This document shows, in pieces, positions 34,708 through 44,365 of a stretch of 64,000 bases of DNA. The DNA is from Halocatena halophila (GTDB lineage Archaea; Halobacteriota; Halobacteria; Halobacteriales; Haloarculaceae): positions 930,001-994,000 of the forward strand of contig CP071306.1 of the NCBI GenBank assembly GCA_027563145.1, in the 5' to 3' direction. Made by a program: the position numbers and the translations under genes. The notes under the pieces were generated by a model that saw nothing but the letters and a program-made list of their open reading frames with translations, was not told where the DNA came from and did not search any database. Positions within the stretch are counted from its first letter, which is position 1; the number at the start of each line of letters is the position of its first letter.

Positions 34708-36320
34708 TCGGTTCGTTTTTCGTTGGCGAGATCCGTGGCGATCGCGTCGGGATCACGATCGGCCGGCGAGCCATAGCCACCACCACCGGGCGTCAGTATC
34801 GATATCGTCGTCCCGCTAGCCAGCGTGCGCGTCGTTTTCGCCGGAATCGACTCGCCGTTGATCAGATTCTCGCCGGTCGCTCCTGACTCGCCGCCAGCTC
34901 GTCCCTGTGGCTTGCGACGGCGACGCTCAGTGAGCAACGAGACCGTTGCAGACTCCTCAAGCGTCAGCGTCCGTTCGATGCCGAGACCACCACGGAATTC
35001 ACCCGCACCGCCGCTGTCATCCCGGAGTCCGTAGCGCTCGACGTGAATTGGGTACTCGAGTTCGAGCGCTTCGATTGGCGTGTTTCTGGTGTTCGTCATC
35101 CCAACCTGCACCCCGTCGATGCCGTCACTGTCCGGGCGTGCTCCCATTCCACCGCCGATCGTTTCGTAGTAGGTGAACGAATCGTCACGCGCACCGATCG
35201 TGATGTTGTTCATCGTTCCCTGGCTCTGTGCTGGGACGCGCCCGGAAATTAAACCGGCAAACGCATCGAACACCACATCAGTGATCCGCTGGCTCGTTTC
35301 AACGTTGCCGCCGGCGACCGCCGCTGGAGCCGACGGATCAAGCAGCGAATCCGTCGGAATTGAGACCGTGACAGGCGCAAAACAGCCGTGATTCGGTGGG
35401 ATGTTTGGATCGCAAAGCGCGCGAACGACGAAATAGACCCCACTGTAACAGACTGCAGGGGGCGCGTTGACGTTGCCAGCGACGGTTGGGGCCGTTCCCT
35501 CGAAATCGACCGTCAGCGAGTCACCTTCGATCGTCACCGTTGCGGTGATCGAGATCTCCGTTTCGGTGCGGCCATCGCCTTCGAGCCAGCCGGTCGCCGT
35601 GTGGCTGCCGTCTGTCATCGCATCGATGGCGTCGGTCATGCGAGCGCGTGAATACTCAATTACCGCGTCGAAGCCGGCCAGGAGCCGGTCGGTGGTGTAC
35701 GCAGATTGGAGTTCGTCGATCCGGTCCTGGGCGCGTTCGATCGCACCAAGCTGTGCCCTGAGATCAGCGTTTCGTTCCGTTGGATTCCGGACGTTCGCCA
35801 GCAAGAGCTCAAGAACGCCCGTGTCGATGTCGCCGTCGCGACGAAGCGTCACAGGGGGGATCCGTACTCCTTCACCGTAGATCTCCTCAGTTCCAGTGGG
35901 CATACTGCCAGGTGTCGATCCACCAATGTCGGCGTGGTGGGCGCGAACGGCACCGTAGCCGATGATCGTCTCCTCGTCGTCGGTGAGGGGCCCAACGAGC
36001 GTGAGATCCGGAAGGTGTGAACCGCCGCCGTCGTACGGATCGTTGCTGATGACGACCGATCCGGGGTCGATGCCGTACTCGATCGCCGCACGAACCGACG
36101 CAGGTAGGGCACCAAGATGAACGGGGATGTGTTCGGCCTGGGCGATGAGACGGCCCTCGGCATCGAAGAGCGCAGTCGAGCAGTCACGGCGTTCTTTGAT
36201 GTTCGCTGAGTAGGCGCTGTGGACGAGTACGCTTCCCATCTCTTCGGCAACCGATTCGAGTTGATTGCGCACAATTTCGAGCGTCGCTGCGTCCAGTTCA
36301 TCGTCGGTGTTTGCTGTCAT
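34704..36320 (-). CDS. hyuB: Hydantoinase B/oxoprolinase family subunit
   Basis: The 538-residue HyuB subunit opens DAATLEIVRNQLESVAEEMG and has DCSTALFDAEGRLIAQAEHIPVH, YDGGGSHLPDLTL, and a late GERRRRKPQG-type region (LLTERRRRKPQG). With HyuA it forms an ATP-dependent amidohydrolase or carboxylase-like complex acting on hydantoins, 5-oxoproline or related rings. It overlaps hyuA by four bases. Substrate cannot be fixed from sequence. Confidence 0.92.
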   Translation of the reverse strand: MTANTDDELDAATLEIVRNQLESVAEEMGSVLVHSAYSANIKERRDCSTALFDAEGRLIAQAEHIPVHLGALPASVRAAIEYGIDPGSVVISNDPYDGGGSHLPDLTLVGPLTDDEETIIGYGAVRAHHADIGGSTPGSMPTGTEEIYGEGVRIPPVTLRRDGDIDTGVLELLLANVRNPTERNADLRAQLGAIERAQDRIDELQSAYTTDRLLAGFDAVIEYSRARMTDAIDAMTDGSHTATGWLEGDGRTETEISITATVTIEGDSLTVDFEGTAPTVAGNVNAPPAVCYSGVYFVVRALCDPNIPPNHGCFAPVTVSIPTDSLLDPSAPAAVAGGNVETSQRITDVVFDAFAGLISGRVPAQSQGTMNNITIGARDDSFTYYETIGGGMGARPDSDGIDGVQVGMTNTRNTPIEALELEYPIHVERYGLRDDSGGAGEFRGGLGIERTLTLEESATVSLLTERRRRKPQGRAGGESGATGENLINGESIPAKTTRTLASGTTISILTPGGGGYGSPADRDPDAIATDLANEKRTD

Positions 36321-38314
36321 TGTGATCGGGTAAGCTCAATCGTGGCGGTTGTCTCGATCCTCGCCTGCCAGGATGGACGGACGACGGTCGTGCTGGCCGG
36401 TCCCTCAACGATTGCTGGCCCGGTAACCGTGGTCTCCGTGGGCAATCGAGATCGGTCGTAGACGGGCGTCTCGCGATACTCGCCGTCAAACCACGCCGGT
36501 CGCGTGCTCGTCCGCGCGGTCGCAATCGAACCAGGCAACGATCGCTCTACGGTCACGTCCGGTCGATCGATCGTCGCCCGGGCGCGGAGCGTGACGGTTT
36601 CGATCGGTTCGTCGAGTCGATAGCCCGTCACGGTTTCGTGCGTCGAGTGAAACCGTTCGGCAATCTCGTTTGGATCGATCGTCTCGCCGACAATAACGGT
36701 GTGTTCGTAGCTCTGGCCGACGTACCGACAGTCAACCAGTCGTTCGACGTGGATCGATCCCTCGTCGGGAAGCTCCTCGCGCACACTGGCGATCAGCTCA
36801 TCAAATCGCCGTTCGATCGCCGAATCGAGCGCGGACAGCCGGGAACGGTGCGTTGCTAGCTCGACGTCCAACAGCGATCCCGAAAGCAGTCCCATAGCCG
36901 AGAGCACGCCGCTCGCCCCCGGAATCGTGACCGTTTCGATCGACAGTCGATCGGCAAGCCCTGCAGCGAACATTGGTCCGGCTCCGCCGTAGGCCACGAG
37001 CGAGAACTGCCGCGGATCGTATCCGCGATCGAGAGTAACCGATCGAATCGCCCGAGCCATGGTAGCGGTGACAACGTGATTGATACCAGCAGCGACCGCG
37101 GTTACATCGCCGAGATCAGTCGATTCGAGAAGCGACTCGAGCGAGCGTTCTGCCCGCCCGACATCGAGCGCGAGCGAATCGCCGAGCGTGGTCGATGCAC
37201 CAAGATACCCCAGCAACGCCGCGCTGTCGGTTACAGTAGGTCGTTTGCCACCGCGATCGTAGCACGCTGGACCGGGATCTGCGCCCGCAGACTGTGGACC
37301 GACCCGCAACGCTCCGCCGCTATCAACCCAGGCGATCGATCCACCTCCAGCACCCACTGTCGAAACGTCGATAAGTTCCGTCGCGACTGGCCAACCACCG
37401 ATCGTGGCTTCGGTGGTTCGTTCGATCGACCCGTCAGTTACGACGCCCACATCTGTCGAGGTTCCACCCATGTCGAACGTAATCAATTCGGGGGCTTGTC
37501 CGGCCGACGCGGTTGCACCGACGACACCAGCAGCAGGTCCAGAAAGCACCGTCTCGAGGGCCCTTGATCGGACCCCAGACGCAGTGGCGACGCCGCCAGC
37601 CGACTGCATCACCAACGGTGACGGCAGCCCAAGCTCAGTTGCCCGTTCGAGGAGGTCCCCAAGATACGAGTCGATCACCGGCGTCACGTACGCATCAATG
37701 ACCGTGGTCGCCGTCCGCTCAAACTCTCGAAACGTGCCAAGGACCTCGTGTGAGACAGACACCGGAACGTCGAGCGAAGCCGACAGTAGCTCCGATACCC
37801 GGCGTTCGTTCTCCGGATGAGCATAAGCGTGCAACAGACAGACCGCAACGGCCTCCACGTCCGCTCCACGCAGTTGCGCTGCCAACGCATCCACCGACTG
37901 CTCGTCAACGGGATCGATAACGCCGTCTGGGCCCGCTCGCTCCGCAATCTCGAATCGTAACCGTCGCGGAACGAGCGGCTCCGGTCGATCGACTGATAGA
38001 TCATACAGCGAGGGCCTGTCCTGGCGGCCGATTTCGAGCACGTCACGAAAGCCCGCCGTCGTCACCAACGCCGTCGTTGGCCCGCTCCCCTCCAGTAACG
38101 CGTTCGTCGCGACCGTCGTCGCGTGTGCGAACGAATCGACCTCCGAGGGCGACACCGACGCGCCCTCACAGACCGACCGTATCGCATCGAACACACCGTC
38201 CGTCTGTGGTGTCGTCGTTGGCACCTTCGCCGTGTGCGATCCCGACGGCATCACCAGCGACGCGTCCGTGAACGTCCCACCAACGTCCACACCAATCCGT
38301 ATCGACTCCGTCAT
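36317..38314 (-). CDS. hyuA: Hydantoinase A/oxoprolinase family subunit
   Basis: The 665-residue HyuA opens RIGVDVGGTFTDASLV, an actin-like ATPase phosphate loop. Other motifs are DRPSLYDL, VMQSAGGVATASGV, ITFDMGGTSTDVGVV and YDPRQFSLVAYGGAGPMFA. It carries the ATP-binding half of the enzyme. It is the first gene of the hyuA-hyuB operon, with 230 bases of partly AT-rich DNA before the next gene. Acetone carboxylase subunits are related; length and motifs fit hydantoinase better. Confidence 0.93.
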   Translation of the reverse strand: MTESIRIGVDVGGTFTDASLVMPSGSHTAKVPTTTPQTDGVFDAIRSVCEGASVSPSEVDSFAHATTVATNALLEGSGPTTALVTTAGFRDVLEIGRQDRPSLYDLSVDRPEPLVPRRLRFEIAERAGPDGVIDPVDEQSVDALAAQLRGADVEAVAVCLLHAYAHPENERRVSELLSASLDVPVSVSHEVLGTFREFERTATTVIDAYVTPVIDSYLGDLLERATELGLPSPLVMQSAGGVATASGVRSRALETVLSGPAAGVVGATASAGQAPELITFDMGGTSTDVGVVTDGSIERTTEATIGGWPVATELIDVSTVGAGGGSIAWVDSGGALRVGPQSAGADPGPACYDRGGKRPTVTDSAALLGYLGASTTLGDSLALDVGRAERSLESLLESTDLGDVTAVAAGINHVVTATMARAIRSVTLDRGYDPRQFSLVAYGGAGPMFAAGLADRLSIETVTIPGASGVLSAMGLLSGSLLDVELATHRSRLSALDSAIERRFDELIASVREELPDEGSIHVERLVDCRYVGQSYEHTVIVGETIDPNEIAERFHSTHETVTGYRLDEPIETVTLRARATIDRPDVTVERSLPGSIATARTSTRPAWFDGEYRETPVYDRSRLPTETTVTGPAIVEGPASTTVVRPSWQARIETTATIELTRSQ

Positions 38315-38544
38315 TACCTGACACTATAATCGTACACCGGCTTGCCCCTTGCCCCGCTCACAAGGGGTCCTCGAAAGAGAAGTTTACAATTGTTGTATTA
38401 TTTCCCCAACCAATTGATGAACCATAGATTTACTTTCTTTGCGCTTCTACACCTATTTGTGATTAGTATGGTGATAATACACAAATATATCACGGCGTGT
38501 GGACAGCGATCGAACACGGCAGCGGATCGTGGGGATGTACTCAA

Positions 38545-38931
38545 ATGAGCGAGGTCGTGTTGTTGCTGGATTCGATCCCGTTTATCGGCCCACTGATAGT
38601 GTTTCTGGTCAGTCTTATTATCGGTGCGCTGGGGATCCACACCGGCGCAAAGCTGATTATCGATGAGGGCACGAGCTTTTCTCACGCGCTCATGACGGCC
38701 CTGATCGGGGCAATCATCTGGGCGATCGTTGCGTTTTTCATCGGCTGGATTCCAGGTCTCGGTCCGCTGATCGTCCTGCTTGTCTGGATCTGGTACATCA
38801 ACCACCGATATCCGGGTGGTTGGTTCGCGGCGATCGCCATCGCAGTTATCGCGATGATCGTGGTGTGGATCATCCTCTATCTCTTACAGATGATAGGAAT
38901 TGACGGGTTGACGGCGGTTGGCGTCCCGTAG
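38545..38931 (+). CDS. Haloarchaeal membrane protein, unknown function
   Basis: ATG 38545 (MSEVVLLLDSIPFIGPL) is preferred to an upstream in-frame codon because the extension is not hydrophobic or acidic. The 128-residue product has four hydrophobic segments, with short loops such as HTGAKLIIDEGTSFSH and INHRYPGGWF. No polar residue sits where a transporter or enzyme would need it. I recognise no named function. A glycosyltransferase gene follows 46 bases later. Confidence 0.65.
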   Translation: MSEVVLLLDSIPFIGPLIVFLVSLIIGALGIHTGAKLIIDEGTSFSHALMTALIGAIIWAIVAFFIGWIPGLGPLIVLLVWIWYINHRYPGGWFAAIAIAVIAMIVVWIILYLLQMIGIDGLTAVGVP

Positions 38932-38977
38932 TGCGCAAACCGTCAGTGCTTTTTTTGCACGCTCGCTTGTGGCGTTC

Positions 38978-40030
38978 GTGCGCGTTCTGAACCATCTCGA
39001 ACTGGAATCCCAGCTCGATCGCAGCGGCATTGGGACAGCCGTCGACCACCAGCGAGCTGCACTTTCTCGAACGGACTGCTCGGTGGTCACCTCGCCGTGG
39101 GCGGGTGGGTCGCCAACAGGCGCGATTCGCTCCCTATACAATGGAACGGGAGCAACCGCGTCGTTCGATCTTGCACACTGTAATATGATTGGCCCACAGT
39201 CGGTGGCGATCGCTCGCTATGCACGCGCTAACGACATTCCACTCGTGTTACACGCCCACGTGACGCGTGAGGATTTCGCCGAAAGCTTCCGTGGGTCAAC
39301 CGCGGTCGGTCCCGCACTCGGGCGATATCTCCGCTGGTTTTACTCGCAAGCGAATCTCGTCTGCTGTCCGAGCGAATACACCAGATCGGTCCTCGAATCC
39401 TACCCAGTGGCTGCGCCGATCGAGGTGCTCTCGAACGGAATCGATCTCGACTCGATGGTGGGCGCAAACGAGTTTCGTTCGGAGTACCGCGACCGGTACG
39501 ACCTCGAGGGGACCGTCGTGTTTTCTGTGGGCAGCGTGTTCGAGCGAAAGGGTCTCACCACCTTCTGTGAAACTGCCCAGCAACTGCCGTACGAGTTCGT
39601 GTGGTTCGGAACGTATGATACGGGTCCCCAGGCGTCTTCAACTGTGCGCAAGTGGACGAACGATCCACCCGAAAACGTCACGTTCTCCGGCTGGGTCGAC
39701 GATAAGCGGGGTGCGTTCGGTGCTGGCGACATCTTTTGCTTCCCGGCGAAAGTCGAAAATCAAGGGCTGGTCGTGCTCGAGGCGATGGCCTGCTCGAAGC
39801 CGGTCGTGCTGCGCGACATCCCTGTCTTCCGCGAGTATTACACCCATGGTGAAGACTGTCTGTTGTGTGAGACGCCAGACGAGTTCAGGGATGCTGTCAC
39901 CGAACTGGCGGAAAATTCCTCACTCCGCGAGCGGCTTGGAAACAATGCTCGCAAAACCGCAGAATCCCACGGGCTCGATCGTCTCGCCGACCGGTTGACG
40001 ACGCTTTACGAACAAGTCACAACCGTTTAA
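38978..40030 (+). CDS. GT4-family glycosyltransferase
   Basis: The start is placed at GTG 38978 (MRVLNHLELESQLDRSGIGT), where family similarity begins; 350 residues result. A GT-B fold is indicated. The acceptor half has LVLHAHVTREDFAESF; the donor half has EVLSNGIDLDS, VVFSVGSVFERKGL and the nucleotide-sugar motif VENQGLVVLEAMACSKPVVL with its Glu residues. It likely acts at the membrane on a lipid or surface glycan. A second GT4 gene starts 26 bases later, so they probably share a transcript. Confidence 0.88.
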   Translation: MRVLNHLELESQLDRSGIGTAVDHQRAALSRTDCSVVTSPWAGGSPTGAIRSLYNGTGATASFDLAHCNMIGPQSVAIARYARANDIPLVLHAHVTREDFAESFRGSTAVGPALGRYLRWFYSQANLVCCPSEYTRSVLESYPVAAPIEVLSNGIDLDSMVGANEFRSEYRDRYDLEGTVVFSVGSVFERKGLTTFCETAQQLPYEFVWFGTYDTGPQASSTVRKWTNDPPENVTFSGWVDDKRGAFGAGDIFCFPAKVENQGLVVLEAMACSKPVVLRDIPVFREYYTHGEDCLLCETPDEFRDAVTELAENSSLRERLGNNARKTAESHGLDRLADRLTTLYEQVTTV

Positions 40031-40056
40031 CCACCGCGCCGTTTCTGAACGAGCAG

Positions 40057-41151
40057 ATGCGTCCGACGGTCGTTGCGTTCACGGATACCTATCTCCCAAC
40101 AGTCAACGGAGCTACATACACCATCAAAACCTGGCGTGAGCGCTGGGAGCGACGCGGCGGGCGAATGGATGTGGTCTATCCGCGCAGCGAACACACGCCA
40201 GAGGAGGGCGAGCATCCGGTCACTAGCGTTCCCTTCCCGTTTTATGAGGGCTACCGCGTGGGCTTTCCACGAATCCCCGACGCAGTGACAGCCATCGATC
40301 CCGATGTCGTTCACGCACACACGCCGTTTGGCGTCGGACTGAGCGGCCTCCGCGTCGCCAATCGTGTCGACTGTCCGTTCGTCGTCTCGTATCACACACC
40401 CACGGATGAGTACGCCACGTATCTCACGGACGTGCTGGCAGCCAGGATCGAAACGGTCGCCACCACGTATGAGGACTGGTTTCTCGATCGGGCAGATCAC
40501 ATCCTCGTTCCAAGCGACAGCACAAAATCCCAGCTCGCCTCGCGTGTGGAGACGCCAATCTCGACGGTTCCGAACGGCATCGACACCGAGCGGTTCACGC
40601 CAGTCGATGGCGAGGCGTTTCGCCGTCGCTACGATCTCGGTGGTGGTCAACTCATCGGCTACACCGGTCGGCACGGCTATGAAAAACGGCTCGGCGACAT
40701 CATCAGGGCAGTAGCCGACCTCGATGTGACGGTCGTGTTCGGTGGCGATGGTCCGGCGCGCAACAGTCTGGAGTCACAGGCCACCGCAAGCGACGTTGAC
40801 GTGCGGTTTCTTGGCTTTCTGGATCGTGCGGAACTGCCAGCCTTTTATTCTGCACTCGACGTGTTCGCGTTCCCGAGCCCGGTCGAGACGGAAGGGCTGG
40901 TCGCCCACGAAGCGACGGCGTGTGGAACGCCGGTCGTCGGCGTGGCTGCCGGCGCGCTTGCCGAGACGATCATTCCCGGTGAAACCGGATTCCACTACCA
41001 GCCAGGCGACATCGACGGGTTCCAGCGGATGCTCTCAAAAGCACTCGATGAGCGCGAATCGCTCGTCGATTCCTGTCTCGCACGGCGTGAGGACGTTAGC
41101 GTCGAGCACTCGGTTGATACCCTCGAACGCATTTACGATGGCGTCTGTTGA
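40057..41151 (+). CDS. GT4-family glycosyltransferase, second of a pair
   Basis: The 364-residue GT-B enzyme opens VVAFTDTYLPTVNGATYTIK, the motif of glycolipid mannosyl/glucosyl transferases (TLPxxNGV type). Other motifs are VHAHTPFGVGL, VSYHTPTDEY, STVPNGIDTERF, GYTGRHGYEKRL and the donor site VETEGLVAHEATACGTPVVG. These suggest a role in glycolipid or surface-glycan building. Substrate is not fixed. The pair runs head to tail; the next gene faces them from the other strand, 10 bases away. Confidence 0.88.
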   Translation: MRPTVVAFTDTYLPTVNGATYTIKTWRERWERRGGRMDVVYPRSEHTPEEGEHPVTSVPFPFYEGYRVGFPRIPDAVTAIDPDVVHAHTPFGVGLSGLRVANRVDCPFVVSYHTPTDEYATYLTDVLAARIETVATTYEDWFLDRADHILVPSDSTKSQLASRVETPISTVPNGIDTERFTPVDGEAFRRRYDLGGGQLIGYTGRHGYEKRLGDIIRAVADLDVTVVFGGDGPARNSLESQATASDVDVRFLGFLDRAELPAFYSALDVFAFPSPVETEGLVAHEATACGTPVVGVAAGALAETIIPGETGFHYQPGDIDGFQRMLSKALDERESLVDSCLARREDVSVEHSVDTLERIYDGVC

Positions 41152-41161
41152 CCGCCAGCTG

Positions 41162-42196
41162 TCACTTGATGGTGGTGTACTCTGATTCTTCGTTGAGCGC
41201 GAGATTCGTCGCAATCTCGGCATTTCTGACTGCATACTGTGCGGTCTGCTGGAGGCTGACCAGCACCTCTCGGACTCGCAACAGATCCTGATTTGGCATC
41301 TCGTCGATGTCGTCAAGGATTTCTTGTTCTTTGTCACGGATTTCGGTGAACAGTCGGCGGACCTCGAGTGCGGTTTCGTAATCTCGCGTCACCGCGCAGT
41401 TGACACCCTTTTCGGTCACGGTGTCAACCTGATCGGTGAACTCTCGAATGCGACGCATCGTCGTCTCATCGACATCGAGCGTGTGGCCCTCCGCGTTGAG
41501 TGCGATTTCGGCGATGTCTTCGGCATTGTCCGCCGTCAGCTCCAGATTCTTTGCGATCGATCGGTAGCCGATCAACGCGAATCCATCGTCGAGTTCGAGC
41601 GCCTTCGTGAGATTTGGATTCTGATGGGCGGTGAAGATGAGCCGGAGCAACAACACGAAGATCTTGTTCGCCTGGCGTTCTCGGTTGAGCGCTCGCTGGG
41701 CGAGATCAGGATTTCCGTGTGCCAGCGCCCGGATCGCCTCGTTGCGCATCGTCCGACCGGTGGATTCGAGCCGTTCGAGCAGATCAGCCAGCGTGAAATC
41801 CTCGGGATCGACCGAACACCGGATGGTGATCCGCTCGGGCGTCTCTTCGATCACGCCCAGGCCCATCAGCTGAGTTTCTGCGTTGTACACCGCGTTGATC
41901 GTCGTGCTCTCGAGCGTCTCATCGCTATCGCTCTCGACCTGGATAATGCGTCGGCCAAGCACGTACTGGGCCAGAATGGCCCGCTCGACGGCGTCAGCTG
42001 CCAGACTGTCGGCGTGAATGATCGCTTCGGACTCCTCTTGCTGTACTGACTCGGGCATGACGGCCAACATTCCCTTGCCACCCATCCGCAGCGACACCTC
42101 GTCGCCCTTGTTCACGTTGTACTCCTTGGCCCATTCGGCCGGGAGCGTCATCGCCAACGTGGACGGTCCGAGACGCTGTACTTTTCGGGTTTCCAT
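41162..42196 (-). CDS. AbrB-PhoU phosphate-type regulator
   Basis: ATG 42196 (METRKVQRLGPSTLAMTLPA) gives 344 residues. Residues 1-50 are an AbrB/SpoVT-like DNA-binding swapped hairpin (LPAEWAKEYNVNKGDEVSLR). The remainder is helical with two PhoU-like three-helix repeats (MRNEAIRALAHGNPDLAQRAL and YRSIAKNLELTADNAEDIAEIAL), which carry E/D-x3-D metal sites. Archaeal proteins of this build regulate phosphate uptake. No pst or pho genes lie nearby. Confidence 0.88.
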   Translation of the reverse strand: METRKVQRLGPSTLAMTLPAEWAKEYNVNKGDEVSLRMGGKGMLAVMPESVQQEESEAIIHADSLAADAVERAILAQYVLGRRIIQVESDSDETLESTTINAVYNAETQLMGLGVIEETPERITIRCSVDPEDFTLADLLERLESTGRTMRNEAIRALAHGNPDLAQRALNRERQANKIFVLLLRLIFTAHQNPNLTKALELDDGFALIGYRSIAKNLELTADNAEDIAEIALNAEGHTLDVDETTMRRIREFTDQVDTVTEKGVNCAVTRDYETALEVRRLFTEIRDKEQEILDDIDEMPNQDLLRVREVLVSLQQTAQYAVRNAEIATNLALNEESEYTTIK

Positions 42197-42305
42197 AATC
42201 GCAGGTGGATTCTCCACTCCCTTAAGGATATCTCAATGTCAGTGAATACCGCGCCACGTTGTTTACGAATTCGTACTTCGTGCTACGGATTACTGTGAGA
42301 TATAT

Positions 42306-43394
42306 TCACACAATTTTGCAGAGTCGTCGTTCGAATCGTCCCACTCGAACTTTCTGCCAGCCCGACAGCGCTGCATCGAGCGCTGTATCGCCAGTGTCAA
42401 CGCGTAGTGCAGAGAGCGAATCGAGCTTCTCGCTTGAGGCGACGATTTCGAGGGTACAGTCACGGATCACGGCCGGTGAAAACTGTTGATTGCCGCGTCC
42501 GAAGACGAATCCCTGGCCACCGATCGGTGAAACGACGATGACGTTTCGCTCGCCAAGCGAGCGACGCAGCTCCGATTCGGTGCCATCGCGGACGAGGAGT
42601 TCACCATCGCGCTCGTCGGTTGCGCGCCAGAGGTCCACACCGAGTGGAGCACCGTCGATGTCGAGTGCGTCCTCGATCGTTCCAACGGTGCCACCGGGAC
42701 CGAACAGATACGTCGTCCCGGGTCGAACGTCGTCGACGAATCCGCCTGCAAGCCCCTCGAGTGAGCCACCCGAAAGCTGTTTGCTCGCCTGTATGGCATC
42801 GCTGACAGGGACGTTGACGATCGCCTTGAGCGTCGACTGGACAGTTCCTTCTCGGTAGGCGGCCTCATCGATGTCGTTCACTTCGCGGCGTTCGGTGCGC
42901 TCAAACGTGGCCCCAATCCGTCCGGCGTCACGTGGGGTGACTGCAAACACGGACGAGTAGATTTTGACGCCGGCTGGGACGCCGAGCACGGGGACGGTTG
43001 TGTCGTGTTCGGTGATCGTCTCTGCAACGTCCACCGCGGTGCCATCACCGCCGACGAACAGGACCAGATCAACATCGTGGGCCAGAAACGCCCGCACAGT
43101 AGCGCGAGTGTCGGCGGCGGTTGTCGGTGTCGTTGGCTCGTGAACGATCGTCGTCTCTGTCGGTCGGCCGATCGCGTCGTCGATGGCAGACGCCCCCATC
43201 GATCCCGCTGCTGTCAGGAATGTCGGGGAATCGGCGTGCTGTGCGAACGATTCGAGCGCCACACGAGCACGGGTGGGCGCGCGTGGTTCACCACCCAGTT
43301 CTCGAGCTCGTTCGACCATTCCATCCGTCCCTTTCAATCCGACACGCCCACCCATGCCCGCAATCGGATTCACGACGACGCCGATCTGTGTCAC
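42306..43394 (-). CDS. ATP-NAD kinase-like protein (COG3199 type)
   Basis: I place the start at GTG 43394 (MTQIGVVVNPIAGMGGRVGL); 362 residues. Shared NAD kinase features are VVNPIAGMGG near the start, LVLFVGGDGTAVDVAE with the GGDG loop, and VLGVPAGVKIYSSVFAV. A C-terminal extension (ELLVRDGTESELRRSL) lies beyond the core. Members of this branch are called AcoX-like or polyphosphate/ATP-NAD kinase-like. NAD phosphorylation is likely but unproven here. Confidence 0.82.
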   Translation of the reverse strand: MTQIGVVVNPIAGMGGRVGLKGTDGMVERARELGGEPRAPTRARVALESFAQHADSPTFLTAAGSMGASAIDDAIGRPTETTIVHEPTTPTTAADTRATVRAFLAHDVDLVLFVGGDGTAVDVAETITEHDTTVPVLGVPAGVKIYSSVFAVTPRDAGRIGATFERTERREVNDIDEAAYREGTVQSTLKAIVNVPVSDAIQASKQLSGGSLEGLAGGFVDDVRPGTTYLFGPGGTVGTIEDALDIDGAPLGVDLWRATDERDGELLVRDGTESELRRSLGERNVIVVSPIGGQGFVFGRGNQQFSPAVIRDCTLEIVASSEKLDSLSALRVDTGDTALDAALSGWQKVRVGRFERRLCKIV

Positions 43395-43486
43395 ACTGAC
43401 CACTCCGTGGAGCAAAAAGAAAAACGACGCGACCAACCGCCGATTAATGCAGTTCGTTTAAGCCACTGGGGGTGAGAAACGTCGAT

Positions 43487-43624
43487 ATGGATTCGTTCGT
43501 TGCACTCGCCGCCGGATCGCACGCACACACGGTGGGGATCGCAGGCTGGCTATTGACCGTTGGTGGACTCGTTGGGATCGTGTTGTGGCTCCGTGTTCTC
43601 ACGCGCGGTTCACACGCGAACTGA
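43487..43624 (+). CDS. Single-span membrane microprotein, 45 residues
   Basis: ATG 43487 to TGA 43624 encodes MDSFVALAAGSHAHTVGIAG followed by a hydrophobic segment (WLLTVGGLVGIVLWLRVL) and a short basic tail. The composition is typical of real haloarchaeal small membrane proteins, and a purine stretch (gggggtgag) lies upstream. Its 3' end overlaps the end of the CinA-like gene on the other strand by 26 bases. Function unknown. Confidence 0.6.
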   Translation: MDSFVALAAGSHAHTVGIAGWLLTVGGLVGIVLWLRVLTRGSHAN

Positions 43625-44285
43625 ACCACTCGGCCGCCCGATCGACCGAGTCCGGATCTATCCCCCTGATTTTGACCGTCACCACCTCGCCTGGATACGA
43701 GCCAACCGTCACGTCGAACTGCTCACGGAGCTGATCGAACCGCCCAAGCAGTTCGCTTTCGGGCTCATCGACGGTCACGGTCGCCACGTGGGTTGTCGTC
43801 CCGACAAAGCGGTCGGCAACTGTCGCAAACATTGCTTTCATCTCTTCGGGGACGCCCGGCAGCACGTAGACCTCATTAATGACACAGCCCGGAGCCACGC
43901 CGACCTCATTGTGTAACGGCTCTGCGCCGGCTGGGAGTTCGGTCGTTCCGGCCACGAGTTCGTCGCCCGCATACTCCCCGTTTTCGTCGAGCCACTTGGC
44001 CACCGCTGGATTCGATTCAAGGGGCTTGCCAAACGCGGCCCCAACCCCCTCGATCGTGCAGTCGTCATGGGTCGGACCAAGACCACCGGTGACGACCACT
44101 GCGTCGTACTCCGCCCGATACTCGTTGACGACGCGGGCAATATCGGCGACCCGATCGGGAACGGTAACAACACGCTCGACGGTTGCACCGCGGTCGGTGA
44201 GCCGTTCTGCGATCCACGCAGCGTTCGTGTTGATCGTCTCTCCGGCCAGCAGTTCATCTCCCACCGTTACGATGGCCACATTCAT
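43599..44285 (-). CDS. CinA N-terminal domain protein (molybdopterin-binding fold)
   Basis: ATG 44285 (MNVAIVTVGDELLAGETINT) is chosen; the longer frame upstream is Arg/Ser-rich and shadow-like. The 228-residue product has the MoCF fold signature VVTGGLGPTHDD and GCVINEVYVLPGVPEEM. It corresponds to the COG1058 part of CinA, whose members act in nicotinamide nucleotide clean-up or ADP-ribose pyrophosphatase activity. The C-terminal deamidase domain is absent, as is common in archaea. Confidence 0.9.
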   Translation of the reverse strand: MNVAIVTVGDELLAGETINTNAAWIAERLTDRGATVERVVTVPDRVADIARVVNEYRAEYDAVVVTGGLGPTHDDCTIEGVGAAFGKPLESNPAVAKWLDENGEYAGDELVAGTTELPAGAEPLHNEVGVAPGCVINEVYVLPGVPEEMKAMFATVADRFVGTTTHVATVTVDEPESELLGRFDQLREQFDVTVGSYPGEVVTVKIRGIDPDSVDRAAEWFSSRVNRA

Positions 44286-44365
44286 ACGCGGCCGTAGGCG
44301 CGACGGGGCCAAAAGTGATGCCGACGAACGGCAAGAATGACACGGATCGACTGTGTGTCTCGGAT

